Below are positions 13,821 through 21,252 of a stretch of 21,617 nt of DNA, piece after piece (within the stretch, counting starts at the first letter, position 1; every line of letters starts with the position of its first letter). The DNA is from Candidatus Nomurabacteria bacterium. Lineage in GTDB: Bacteria; Patescibacteriota; Minisyncoccia; Phycocordibacterales; UBA2100. The notes under the pieces were generated by a model that had not been told where the DNA came from, ran no database searches, and saw only the letters and a list, made by a program, of their open reading frames with translations. The stretch covers positions 1 to 21,617 of the forward strand of contig CALRIB010000007.1 in NCBI GenBank assembly GCA_943359705.1, in the 5' to 3' direction. The translations under genes and the position numbers were made by a program.

Positions 13821-14597
13821 ATGAGGCGTAAAGGAGCACGATTGGGGCAGCATTTTCTTACGAATCCGCACTACGCACGGATGCTTGTCGAAGCGGCACA
13901 TGTTCGCGCCGGCGACACGGTTCTTGAGATCGGTCCGGGCACCGGCGCTCTTACCAAAGAATTGCTCGCGACCGGCGCGACCGTTATTGCTATAGAAAAA
14001 GACGAGGGTCTTGTCGCGCGCCTGCACGAGACGTTCGCCGATGAGCTCGCGAACGGAAAACTCATTTTAGTTTCGCAAGATGTGCGAGATTTTGATCCGT
14101 CGGCGCTCGGCGCGTATTCACTCGCCGCAAATATCCCGTACTACATCACGGGAGAAATTATGCGGCAGTTCCTCACCGCAAAGAACCAGCCGCGCACAAT
14201 GGCGCTTTTAGTACAAAAAGAGGTCGCGCAGCGCATTGTCTCGACTACGGAGAGTATCCTTTCCATATCGGTAAAAGTGTACGGAGTGCCAAGTATCGCA
14301 GCCAAAGTCTCACGCGGGAATTTTTCACCGCCACCCTCGGTCGACTCCGCGATTTTGGTCGTCAGAAATATCTCGCGCGACTTTTTCGCGGACTTAGACG
14401 AGGGATTATTTTTCAAAGTCGTACGCGCGGGTTTTTCTTCGAAGCGAAAATTCTTGGCAAATAACCTTTCGACTTTGTTTAAGAAAGAAAAAGTGCTTGC
14501 GGCATTCGCGGTCAACGAGCTCGATGAAAAGATCCGCGCAGAGCAGGTTCAGCTGGAGAAATGGAAAAAACTAGCTTTATTCCTTGGAAGAGCGTGA
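13821..14597 (+). CDS. rsmA: 16S rRNA dimethyladenosine transferase
   Basis: A 258-residue enzyme that transfers four methyl groups from S-adenosylmethionine to the two adjacent adenines in the 3' terminal helix of 16S rRNA (KsgA/RsmA). Start ATG 13821 gives MRRKGARLGQHFLTNPHYAR, the normal family start. SAM motif I is DTVLEIGPGTGALTKELL and the acidic residue after strand 2 is in AIEKDEGL. The catalytic motif IV is NIPYYIT, followed by QKEVAQRI and FSPPPSVDSAILVV. The C-terminal domain is present (FSSKRKFLANNLS). Length is normal. It is coupled to uvrD (TGA, one base, ATG) and has no good Shine-Dalgarno of its own, consistent with translational coupling. Its stop codon is 5 nt from the stop codon of the convergent minus-strand gene. 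Confidence 0.96.
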   Translation: MRRKGARLGQHFLTNPHYARMLVEAAHVRAGDTVLEIGPGTGALTKELLATGATVIAIEKDEGLVARLHETFADELANGKLILVSQDVRDFDPSALGAYSLAANIPYYITGEIMRQFLTAKNQPRTMALLVQKEVAQRIVSTTESILSISVKVYGVPSIAAKVSRGNFSPPPSVDSAILVVRNISRDFFADLDEGLFFKVVRAGFSSKRKFLANNLSTLFKKEKVLAAFAVNELDEKIRAEQVQLEKWKKLALFLGRA

Positions 14598-14602
14598 GCG
14601 CA

Positions 14603-15115
14603 TCACATGCACCGCTCCACAAGTTTGTACCCGGACGCTTTAATCTGGTCACATGATGCGCCCTTGATGTCGCACGGGTCGTTCGAGCCGCTGAACGGCG
14701 GTGTAGTTCTTGTGCGGCAATAACTAGCCATGTCGATGCTCGGGGGAGGAGCCGTCTTTGTTTGCTGAAGCGGCGGAGGTGGAGGGGTGGGCGCAGCTGC
14801 CCCACTTGAGCCCATCATCGTGATAGCGATGCCGGTGTAAATCTCGAGCGGACTTATCTGGTAGATGCAGTAATAGGGCGGAGCGGCAAGTCCGAGGAGC
14901 CATTGGCCGGCGTAAGCGGGAGGACCGAACTGATAGGTGCGTGTGCCGGTCGTCCAAATATATTCACCGCCGCGCGGCGGGCCGACGTTGGCATAGATAG
15001 TGGAGTTGTACACGCATTGCAAGACGGTCGTCGTGCGACCGCCGAAAGGAAAGGCGTTTGCAACAAACGGCGTAAGCACAAAAAGTACACCTAGAGCCGT
15101 TGCGAGTTTTCGCAT
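14603..15115 (-). CDS. Small exported protein with proline-rich segment
   Basis: A 170-residue protein from ATG 15115. Residues 1-20 (MRKLATALGVLFVLTPFVAN) form a signal peptide, with likely cleavage after VANA. The mature part has aromatic and Gly-rich motifs (PPRGGEYIWTTGTRTYQFGP, then WLLGLAAPPYYCIYQISPLE), a possible second hydrophobic stretch (YTGIAITMMGSSG), a proline run (APTPPPPPL), and several Cys residues (QCVY, YYCIY, SYCRT, DPCD, ASCDQ, ERCM) that could form disulfides. I recall similar exported proteins in Parcubacteria, often near pilus or secretion genes, but not their function. The upstream ORF extension (to 15370) is rejected because the signal peptide and a leaderless -10 mark 15115. 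It is divergent from the 15173 gene. Confidence 0.75.
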   Translation of the reverse strand: MRKLATALGVLFVLTPFVANAFPFGGRTTTVLQCVYNSTIYANVGPPRGGEYIWTTGTRTYQFGPPAYAGQWLLGLAAPPYYCIYQISPLEIYTGIAITMMGSSGAAAPTPPPPPLQQTKTAPPPSIDMASYCRTRTTPPFSGSNDPCDIKGASCDQIKASGYKLVERCM

Positions 15116-15121
15116 GCATAT

Positions 15122-15127
15122 ATTGTA
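15122..15127 (-). promoter_or_regulatory. -10 element of the 15115 minus gene, leaderless geometry
   Basis: Minus-strand TACAAT, then 6 nt, then ATG 15115. TTCGAA at 15147-15152 lies 19 nt further upstream and may serve as a weak -35. Confidence 0.6.
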
Positions 15128-15160
15128 GCAAGGTTTCGAATGCCGCTTCGAAAAATACGT

Positions 15161-15166
15161 TACACT
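15161..15166 (+). promoter_or_regulatory. -10 element of the 15173 plus gene, leaderless geometry
   Basis: TACACT, then 6 nt, then ATG 15173. TTCGAA at 15135-15140 lies 20 nt upstream. It stands back-to-back with the minus-strand promoter, and both fit within the 57 nt between the two start codons. Confidence 0.6.
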
Positions 15167-15172
15167 AACGGG

Positions 15173-16042
15173 ATGGAATGGCTTCGCTTGCATCCGTACA
15201 CGGTGGCGCTCATCGGCTCGGCGCTGGTCGTCTTCATCGGTGCGTATTTCGTGGCGCAACGTGTGGCAGTCGCACCCGATTCTTCCGTATCGCGCAATTG
15301 GGGCAACGTGGGCGGGACACTTTCCGACCCGATTGCAAATGCGCTCGCACCAACGACGAATACGCAGCAAAATTTATATACGCAGGTAAGAAGCGGTCCG
15401 CCATATGTCTGGAGCGGTACGCAAAACACACAAGATACTCCCGCCGATACGTTCGATTTCGATGCATTCGTCGCCTCGCTCACGAAGCCTCCGGCCAACA
15501 CAGGAGCGACGGTACAAACCGATGCCGGTGTCGACGCCTACTCCTTTATTCCCGGCGGAATGATAAGCACTTCGACGCCGCAAAAACCGCGCACCCCTGA
15601 TCAGGTCGCACTCCACGAGTACGGCAACGAAGCCGGAGGAAACATTCAATTCTTTGAAGAAACGCACGCCTCTATGCCGCAGACCCTCAAAGACCAATTT
15701 GAAGACCGCGGCAATCCCGCAAAAAACGCGGCGCTCATCGATCTCGGCAACGCCCTCGCGCATGTCGGGCAGCAGCTGAGCGACATCGAAGCCCCCGGAG
15801 CGGTAGCAACGGCCAACAAAAATCTCGCTGAAAGCTACAAAGAGATAGGCGGGAAACTTGCCCTCATCCCGAACGCACAGGGAGATTTGCAACTCATCAC
15901 CGCAATGCGTACGTATGACGACGCGGTAGACAAATTTGTCAAGAACTACGTCGCATTGGCCACTCTTCTCTCGGTTTCCGGCGTCACCTTCTCCGCCGAC
16001 GAGCCCGGCAGCGTCTTCACCTTCAGCGCCGCGAGCTTTTAG
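15173..16042 (+). CDS. Membrane-anchored exported protein, unknown function
   Basis: A 289-residue protein from ATG 15173. MEWLRLHPYTVALIGSALVV places a TM helix or uncleaved signal at ~10-27, followed by a low-complexity Ser/Thr/Pro linker (~35-140). A helical C-terminal domain (~155-280) includes DQVALHEYGNEAGGNIQFFE and an AlaAsnLysAsnLeu-type helix near EAPGAVATANKNLAESYKEI. The mature part contains no Cys. I do not know the family. The C-terminal ~90 residues resemble those of the next gene product in spacing of the Pro-x-x-Ala, Leu/Phe-Gly and Ala-x-Arg-x-Tyr positions, suggesting paralogy. An upstream ATG at 15140 is rejected because it precedes the -10. First gene of the exported-protein/VirB6-like locus. 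Confidence 0.8.
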   Translation: MEWLRLHPYTVALIGSALVVFIGAYFVAQRVAVAPDSSVSRNWGNVGGTLSDPIANALAPTTNTQQNLYTQVRSGPPYVWSGTQNTQDTPADTFDFDAFVASLTKPPANTGATVQTDAGVDAYSFIPGGMISTSTPQKPRTPDQVALHEYGNEAGGNIQFFEETHASMPQTLKDQFEDRGNPAKNAALIDLGNALAHVGQQLSDIEAPGAVATANKNLAESYKEIGGKLALIPNAQGDLQLITAMRTYDDAVDKFVKNYVALATLLSVSGVTFSADEPGSVFTFSAASF

Positions 16043-16098
16043 GCCACCTATCCCCCTGCTGTCCCCTCGAAATCCCCGCGCTATTCGATTTTTCACCT

Positions 16099-16104
16099 TA
16101 TACT
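16099..16104 (+). promoter_or_regulatory. -10 element of the 16111 gene, leaderless geometry
   Basis: TATACT, then 6 nt, then GTG 16111. No -35 is evident. It suggests the second gene of the locus has its own transcript, in addition to any read-through from 15173. Confidence 0.5.
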
Positions 16105-16110
16105 GTATGG

Positions 16111-16956
16111 GTGAGAAACGAAAACTCGACTGCCGAGAGCTTTTTGCATATGAGAGCTATCGCTACTCTCGCCGTCGTCGCGCTCCTCAGTATTACGCTG
16201 TGGAAAGTAGAGCAAGCGCTCGTCGGAAGGGCGCCCAATCAGATAGCGATAAACACTTCCGCGCCCGTGGATAGCCAGGCCGCCACACCCTTCGACACCA
16301 TCGACTGGCAGGCACCGCTTGCAGCTGCCGCAAACACTTCCGCGCCCACCCCGGCCGCATCCAGCGTCAACGACAAAGACGGCCTCTCGAATATCGGCGA
16401 CAACGTGGTCTCGGCACTCATTGAATCTTCCGCGGCGCTACAAGATTCGGGACAGTACTCGCAATCCAATTTTGCGGGTATGGCAAGCGACATCGCGTCC
16501 ACGCTTCAGGCGCATGTGTCGTATACCACGTACAAAGCGGGCGATATTAAAACGGACTCTGATGTTTCGTATCCGCGCATGCTGAAATACCGCGACGACA
16601 TGCGTGTCGCACTCGCACCGCTTTTACAGAATCCCGGCTACGAACTAAAACTATTCTCGTCGTACCTTGATACAAAAGACATGACGTACCTCACGAAGCT
16701 CAAAACTGCGGCTCATAATTACACCGCCGCAACAACGAACACGCTCCACGTGACAGTTCCGCACGATGCTCTTTCCCTGCAGCTCGGCGCGGTGAACGCG
16801 CTTTCGCAGTTCGGCGCGCTTGTGCAATCGATGGCTGAGCACGCCGACGACGGTTTTGCGGGTGCCGCACTCCTGCGGTCATACGGCGCCTCTGAACAAG
16901 CAGTACTCAACTCTTTCAACGCACTCGCGCAGTACCAAAAGAGCAAAACACCATGA
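16111..16956 (+). CDS. Membrane-anchored exported protein, unknown function
   Basis: A 281-residue protein from GTG 16111; an in-frame ATG at 16150 (MRAIATLAVVALLS) is an alternative. One TM/signal-anchor lies at ~14-30, followed by an Ala/Ser/Thr/Pro-rich linker (~35-95) and a mostly helical domain (~95-275: NVVSALIESSAALQDSGQYS, YPRMLKYRDDMRVALAPLL, VPHDALSLQLGAVNALSQFG). The C-terminal third appears related to that of the 15173 product. No enzyme motif is visible. Its stop overlaps the next start (ATGA at 16953-16956), so the two proteins are translationally coupled and likely act together. It may be a periplasm-facing or pseudopilus-associated component, but that is inference. Confidence 0.8.
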   Translation: MRNENSTAESFLHMRAIATLAVVALLSITLWKVEQALVGRAPNQIAINTSAPVDSQAATPFDTIDWQAPLAAAANTSAPTPAASSVNDKDGLSNIGDNVVSALIESSAALQDSGQYSQSNFAGMASDIASTLQAHVSYTTYKAGDIKTDSDVSYPRMLKYRDDMRVALAPLLQNPGYELKLFSSYLDTKDMTYLTKLKTAAHNYTAATTNTLHVTVPHDALSLQLGAVNALSQFGALVQSMAEHADDGFAGAALLRSYGASEQAVLNSFNALAQYQKSKTP

Positions 16957-18668
16957 GAAAAATACTGCCCGTCATCCTCGTCGTGCTTTTCTTTTCACCG
17001 CTCGTTGCGCATGCGGCACAATGCGTTAACGGCAAGATACTCGACGATGCCGGCGCCGACACCGGGCAAACATGTGTCGGCTCGACCCCGCAAACAGCAG
17101 ACCAGGCGGTGCAAGCCTCCGCCGCCTACCAATTCCAAAACGAAGGCATCTTCGGCTGCAACCAAATAGCCGGCGTCAACATGAGCGTAGGTACGATGGC
17201 CGCCATCGGGGGCGTGTACGTGCCCGTCAACGATGCCGCCGTAACGGTGAACACAGGCACGCTCGTGTACCTCCAATGCATTTTGCGTCCGCTCGTCGAC
17301 CGCCTACGCGAGAGTGCGAGTTCCGCGCTCTTCAAGAAAACGCAGACCGCAATCAGCAGCGGTAGGCAAGGTAATCAGCAGTATGTGGTCAATTACGACG
17401 CCGAGCGGGGTCAAGTGGAGGATCGCAGCACGCTCGCATCCTTGCAAAGTCCGATGCTTGACGCCGCGGGCAAAAAATTGGCGCCGATCGTTAAGAGGTA
17501 TGTTGCACAAGAGTACATGCAAGGGAAGAACAGCCCTCAGTCTGAATACAGTTGTCCCGATGCAAATATTGAGGCTGACTTGAACAACCAGGGCAACGCC
17601 ATTCGCGCCATACTTGCTGAATCGAATCCGAGTGCGTGCATTCCTCTCTATCAGGCGATGGGACTTCGAGACCTCGTCAACTCGAAACGGGCACAAGACG
17701 TTGCAAACTGGGAAGCGCAAATAACCGCCGGTCGCGGGTTTTATCCGGTCACCGACAACGCATCAGACCCGGGACAAACAAAAATGCTCACGCCCGCATC
17801 GGTTGTGCAGGAGTCGTACCAGAACATTCTCAACTCCCCGGTTCGTCAGCTTGAAAGCGCCAACGACATCGGACAAATGATAGGTGCCCTCTTTGCCGGT
17901 GTGGCAACGCAAGTCATTTCCGACAGCAAAGGTCTTGCCGGTCTCACGCAGAGTGTCGGCGGACAGCCTTCCTACCTCGACCAAGTGGCCAAAGAGTCGT
18001 CGCAGGGTGTTGTGGGTGCAGCTACCAACGCCGCGCTCTCCATCCTGAACGGCACGCGGCAGGTGGAAGCGAGCTTCCTAGCCTCGATGAACGCCATTGC
18101 GACGACGCTGACCAATACGATTGCGCAGCTGCGAAGTACCGAGCAGCAGTGCTGGAATCTCATCGTGCCGAAGGCAAAAGACTATGCCGCACAGCAGAAC
18201 TGCACAACCGACAACACCGTAGACCCTCCGGTGCAGACCTGTACCGGTGGCTACACGCTCGACCCGAAGAAAATCGCGGCGGCCACGAGCTCGCGCGCAT
18301 TCTCGCAGCAAGTTATTGATTCACAAGTCACGCCGCTCGCGAGCGTCGCAGTGCAAAACACGCAAAGCTCACAAAAAGCTCTTTCTCTCATCGACCAACT
18401 CATTGCCGGCGTCACCAACACGACATCGCTCGATGCGCAGCGCATCTCGCTCCAGCAGCTCGACTCGCTCGTCGCACAAAAGGCGCTGCACACGCAGTAC
18501 GATTCACAGCGCGCGGCACAGCAATCGCAAGATGTGCAGGGCGCGATGACCAATCTCGTCGGCGACACCGCAAAGGCGTGGGGCGATTCTCCCGACCCGT
18601 CGGTAGGCTGGTGCAACGTCAACAATCAAACGGTCATCAAACTCTGGGCCGAGCGGTGGAAGAAATAA
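16953..18668 (+). CDS. Large secreted helical protein of the VirB6-like locus
   Basis: A 571-residue protein. The signal peptide MRKILPVILVVLFFSPLVAH ends at about AHA-A. The mature chain is mainly alpha-helical and Gln/Ala/Ser-rich, with few hydrophobic stretches and paired Cys residues (QCVNGK, TCVGS, FGCNQ, LQCIL, YSCPDANIE, SACIP, QQCWN, QNCTTD, QTCTGG, WCNV) that could form disulfides outside the cell. The C-terminal half (~370-550) has long Gln/Ala/Ser heptad-like helices. The ATG overlaps the previous stop codon and the stop codon is 5 nt before the VirB6-like gene. Signal peptide, helical body and position next to a VirB6-like gene recall the exported VirB5/TrbJ-type partners of type IV systems, but no sequence motif proves this. 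Confidence 0.82.
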   Translation: MRKILPVILVVLFFSPLVAHAAQCVNGKILDDAGADTGQTCVGSTPQTADQAVQASAAYQFQNEGIFGCNQIAGVNMSVGTMAAIGGVYVPVNDAAVTVNTGTLVYLQCILRPLVDRLRESASSALFKKTQTAISSGRQGNQQYVVNYDAERGQVEDRSTLASLQSPMLDAAGKKLAPIVKRYVAQEYMQGKNSPQSEYSCPDANIEADLNNQGNAIRAILAESNPSACIPLYQAMGLRDLVNSKRAQDVANWEAQITAGRGFYPVTDNASDPGQTKMLTPASVVQESYQNILNSPVRQLESANDIGQMIGALFAGVATQVISDSKGLAGLTQSVGGQPSYLDQVAKESSQGVVGAATNAALSILNGTRQVEASFLASMNAIATTLTNTIAQLRSTEQQCWNLIVPKAKDYAAQQNCTTDNTVDPPVQTCTGGYTLDPKKIAAATSSRAFSQQVIDSQVTPLASVAVQNTQSSQKALSLIDQLIAGVTNTTSLDAQRISLQQLDSLVAQKALHTQYDSQRAAQQSQDVQGAMTNLVGDTAKAWGDSPDPSVGWCNVNNQTVIKLWAERWKK

Positions 18669-18673
18669 GCCGT

Positions 18674-21247
18674 ATGTTTAAAGCTCTCAATCGGAAAAAG
18701 CAAAAAAATATTGTCATTCTACTGTTTATTTTCTTAGTAATGCTTGTTTATTTTCCTCCACTTCCGACGCAGGCGGCGGGAAACTGTCCCGATGGATATT
18801 TTTACCGAAGCGACATCACTGACGCAAACGGCGTGAATATCTGTGTGGATACCCGAACGACATCACTGAACGCAGACGGTACATGCAAAAATCCGGACGA
18901 GGCCGGTTATTACTACACCAACATCGGGGGGAAACCATCGCTAAAGACAGCAGCGTGCATACACAAAGACCCGGCTGATACTTCCGTAACGGTTTGCAAG
19001 ATGTCGAGCTTTAACTGGAGTCCGATTTTCAGTCCGACTTGCTGGGCCCGAACATTATCGGTTGTCATCGGTACGGCGCTCATAACCGTCAGTGCGTGGC
19101 TCCTTGCTCTTGCCGGTCTTTTCTTCAATACACTCATTAATTACACCGTTATTCAGTTCGGTACGCTTTTCAATCCCGCAGTACTAGCAGGAATCAACCA
19201 AGGGTGGGCAGCTATGCGGGACGTGGCGAATATCGTCATCATCGGCATGTTCGTCTTTATTGCCGTTAACATGATCCTAGGGGTGGAGGAGTACGGCAAG
19301 AAAAGTCTGGTCGCTCGTGTACTTGTGGTGGCGGTGCTCATTAACTTCAGTCTTCTTTTCAGCCGAATGATAATCGACGCGTCGAATTTCCTTTCGACCC
19401 AGTTCTATACGATGAGCGGACTGGGGAATGATGCCAACAATGCGTCAAAAAACAGCGGGCTAGTACCCTCGGTGTCCACGAAAGATTTGACCTTCGCGGA
19501 AAAAGGAGTCGCTGGACAATTTATCCAATTCGCCGGACTTCCAACCGCCGGTATCACGTACGACGCACTCTCCGCCGCAGCCTTCGGCGACGCGAAAACA
19601 AATTACACGACCGCGAACGGTTGGTTCGCGCTTCTTCATGGCGTTGTCGTTGCCACGCTTTTTTCCGTCGCGGCATTTGTCCTCTTCTACGGATGTATCA
19701 TCTTAATAACACGAGCGCTCTTCGTGACCTTCGTGATGCTTACGTCAGCGCTGGCATTCGCGAGCTGGCTCATTCCGCATCCGGACGTCGAAATCGGATG
19801 GGAAAAATGGTGGAAGGCTCTGCTCAAAAGTGCGTTCCTCGGTCCTATCATGATCGGTCTTTTGTGGGCCACACTGCTAATCGCAAAACAAATGGCTGTA
19901 TCCCCAACGGGGACAGCGGGTACGCTCGGCTCACTTATTACCGACCCAACAAACCCGCTAAATCTTCAGGCATTAATTTCGTACGTGCTTATCATCGGCC
20001 TCTTGTTCGGAACGTTCTACGCATCCAACCATCTCGCGGGCTCGATTACCGGGTTCAATTCGCTGAAAAAAGCATGGAGCGGAACAACGATGGCTATCGG
20101 TGGAACCGGATTCGGAGCGCTTTCGCGCATTACGGGATTGTTAGGCAGGGGGACTGTCGGCGCGGCCAGTGGTGGTATGTATAAGACATTGAGGGATCGC
20201 GGTTGGGGGATGGCGAACGCAAACTTTTTACAAAAAGCCGCGGTAGTTTCTTCGCGCTGGCTTGGGCAACGCACGTTCGACCCAATGGCAAGCAAAGCCG
20301 TTAGTTCAGTTACCAAACAGCTTGGCGGACTTATGCTCGGCTCTGATAGTACGGGTAAGGGCGGATACCTAGGTGTGAAGAAGCGACAAGCGAAAGCGGC
20401 AGAAGAATTGGCTCGGGCAATGCGCCCAAGCGAGGAGGCACGGAACACCTTGGCACAAGCGGCGCGCGCACAAGAGGAGCAGCTTGTGGCGGGTCAAAGA
20501 ACCGCTCTTGCCCAACAACAGGCGGCCCACGAGAACGCGCGCGATACGGCCGACCACGATGGGGCGGCAGAAGAAGACCGAGTTCGTACGGGCCCGCAGC
20601 AAGCCGAGCGTGCTCACATTCAAACTGTCGCCAGACCCGCTGCGGAAAGTGCAGTCACGACTCGAAGACAAGAACTCGCCGAGGAACAGGAGCGGCGACA
20701 AGAAATGCAGGAAGACTACGCGCGCGAACTTCGTTTTACTGAGCAGCGCATCTTAAACGCACAGCAGCGAGCCGACGCAGTCGAGGAGGCGGCCGCTCGG
20801 ACGCGGTTAGATGAACTCACTAACGAAAGAAGCTCGGCAAACGCCGGTTTTGCCACAATAATAAATCAACGTACTCAGGCAACAGCGGCGGCAGAAAGGC
20901 AAGTTCAGCAGCTTGACGAGCGCATGATTCAACTCAATCGTGAGGCGAGCAATATGGGAGCCGCGGAAACGGTGGCGACGCGCACATACCACGAACGTCA
21001 TCTTGAAAATATTCAGCGCGACACAAATGCCCTGAACACTCAAGTTGCTGCCGCGGGGCAGAATGTGCACGATCAAGCGGCTCCGAGAGCAATCGCCGAG
21101 CAAATTTCTCGCTTCAAATCATTGTATAGTCAGGGCATTATCGATGAGTTGGGTGGCGCGATACGCGAACATGAACGGGACGAGAATATCGGTGCTACGA
21201 TTCGTAACTTGATGAGACAACAACAGCAACAAGGCGACGGTCATTGA
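18674..21247 (+). CDS. VirB6/TrbL-like polytopic membrane protein with coiled-coil tail
   Basis: An 857-residue protein from ATG 18674; an in-frame ATG at 18578 would overlap the previous gene by 91 nt and is rejected. N-terminal TM/signal (~12-28), then a Cys-rich extracytoplasmic stretch (~35-125). There follow about six or more TM segments between ~130 and 480, including TLSVVIGTALITVSAWLLAL, VANIVIIGMFVFIAVNMILG and VLVVAVLINFSLLFSRMIID. This pattern matches the VirB6/TrbL family, the inner-membrane channel component of type IV secretion systems. After a Gly/Ala-rich link (~480-580), a ~270-residue tail dense in Gln/Glu/Ala/Arg (ELAEEQERRQEMQEDYAREL) forms a long cytoplasmic coiled coil. 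It ends RQQQQQGDGH. Assignment by topology and resemblance to CPR homologues, without a search. Confidence 0.8.
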   Translation: MFKALNRKKQKNIVILLFIFLVMLVYFPPLPTQAAGNCPDGYFYRSDITDANGVNICVDTRTTSLNADGTCKNPDEAGYYYTNIGGKPSLKTAACIHKDPADTSVTVCKMSSFNWSPIFSPTCWARTLSVVIGTALITVSAWLLALAGLFFNTLINYTVIQFGTLFNPAVLAGINQGWAAMRDVANIVIIGMFVFIAVNMILGVEEYGKKSLVARVLVVAVLINFSLLFSRMIIDASNFLSTQFYTMSGLGNDANNASKNSGLVPSVSTKDLTFAEKGVAGQFIQFAGLPTAGITYDALSAAAFGDAKTNYTTANGWFALLHGVVVATLFSVAAFVLFYGCIILITRALFVTFVMLTSALAFASWLIPHPDVEIGWEKWWKALLKSAFLGPIMIGLLWATLLIAKQMAVSPTGTAGTLGSLITDPTNPLNLQALISYVLIIGLLFGTFYASNHLAGSITGFNSLKKAWSGTTMAIGGTGFGALSRITGLLGRGTVGAASGGMYKTLRDRGWGMANANFLQKAAVVSSRWLGQRTFDPMASKAVSSVTKQLGGLMLGSDSTGKGGYLGVKKRQAKAAEELARAMRPSEEARNTLAQAARAQEEQLVAGQRTALAQQQAAHENARDTADHDGAAEEDRVRTGPQQAERAHIQTVARPAAESAVTTRRQELAEEQERRQEMQEDYARELRFTEQRILNAQQRADAVEEAAARTRLDELTNERSSANAGFATIINQRTQATAAAERQVQQLDERMIQLNREASNMGAAETVATRTYHERHLENIQRDTNALNTQVAAAGQNVHDQAAPRAIAEQISRFKSLYSQGIIDELGGAIREHERDENIGATIRNLMRQQQQQGDGH

Positions 21248-21252
21248 TAAGT

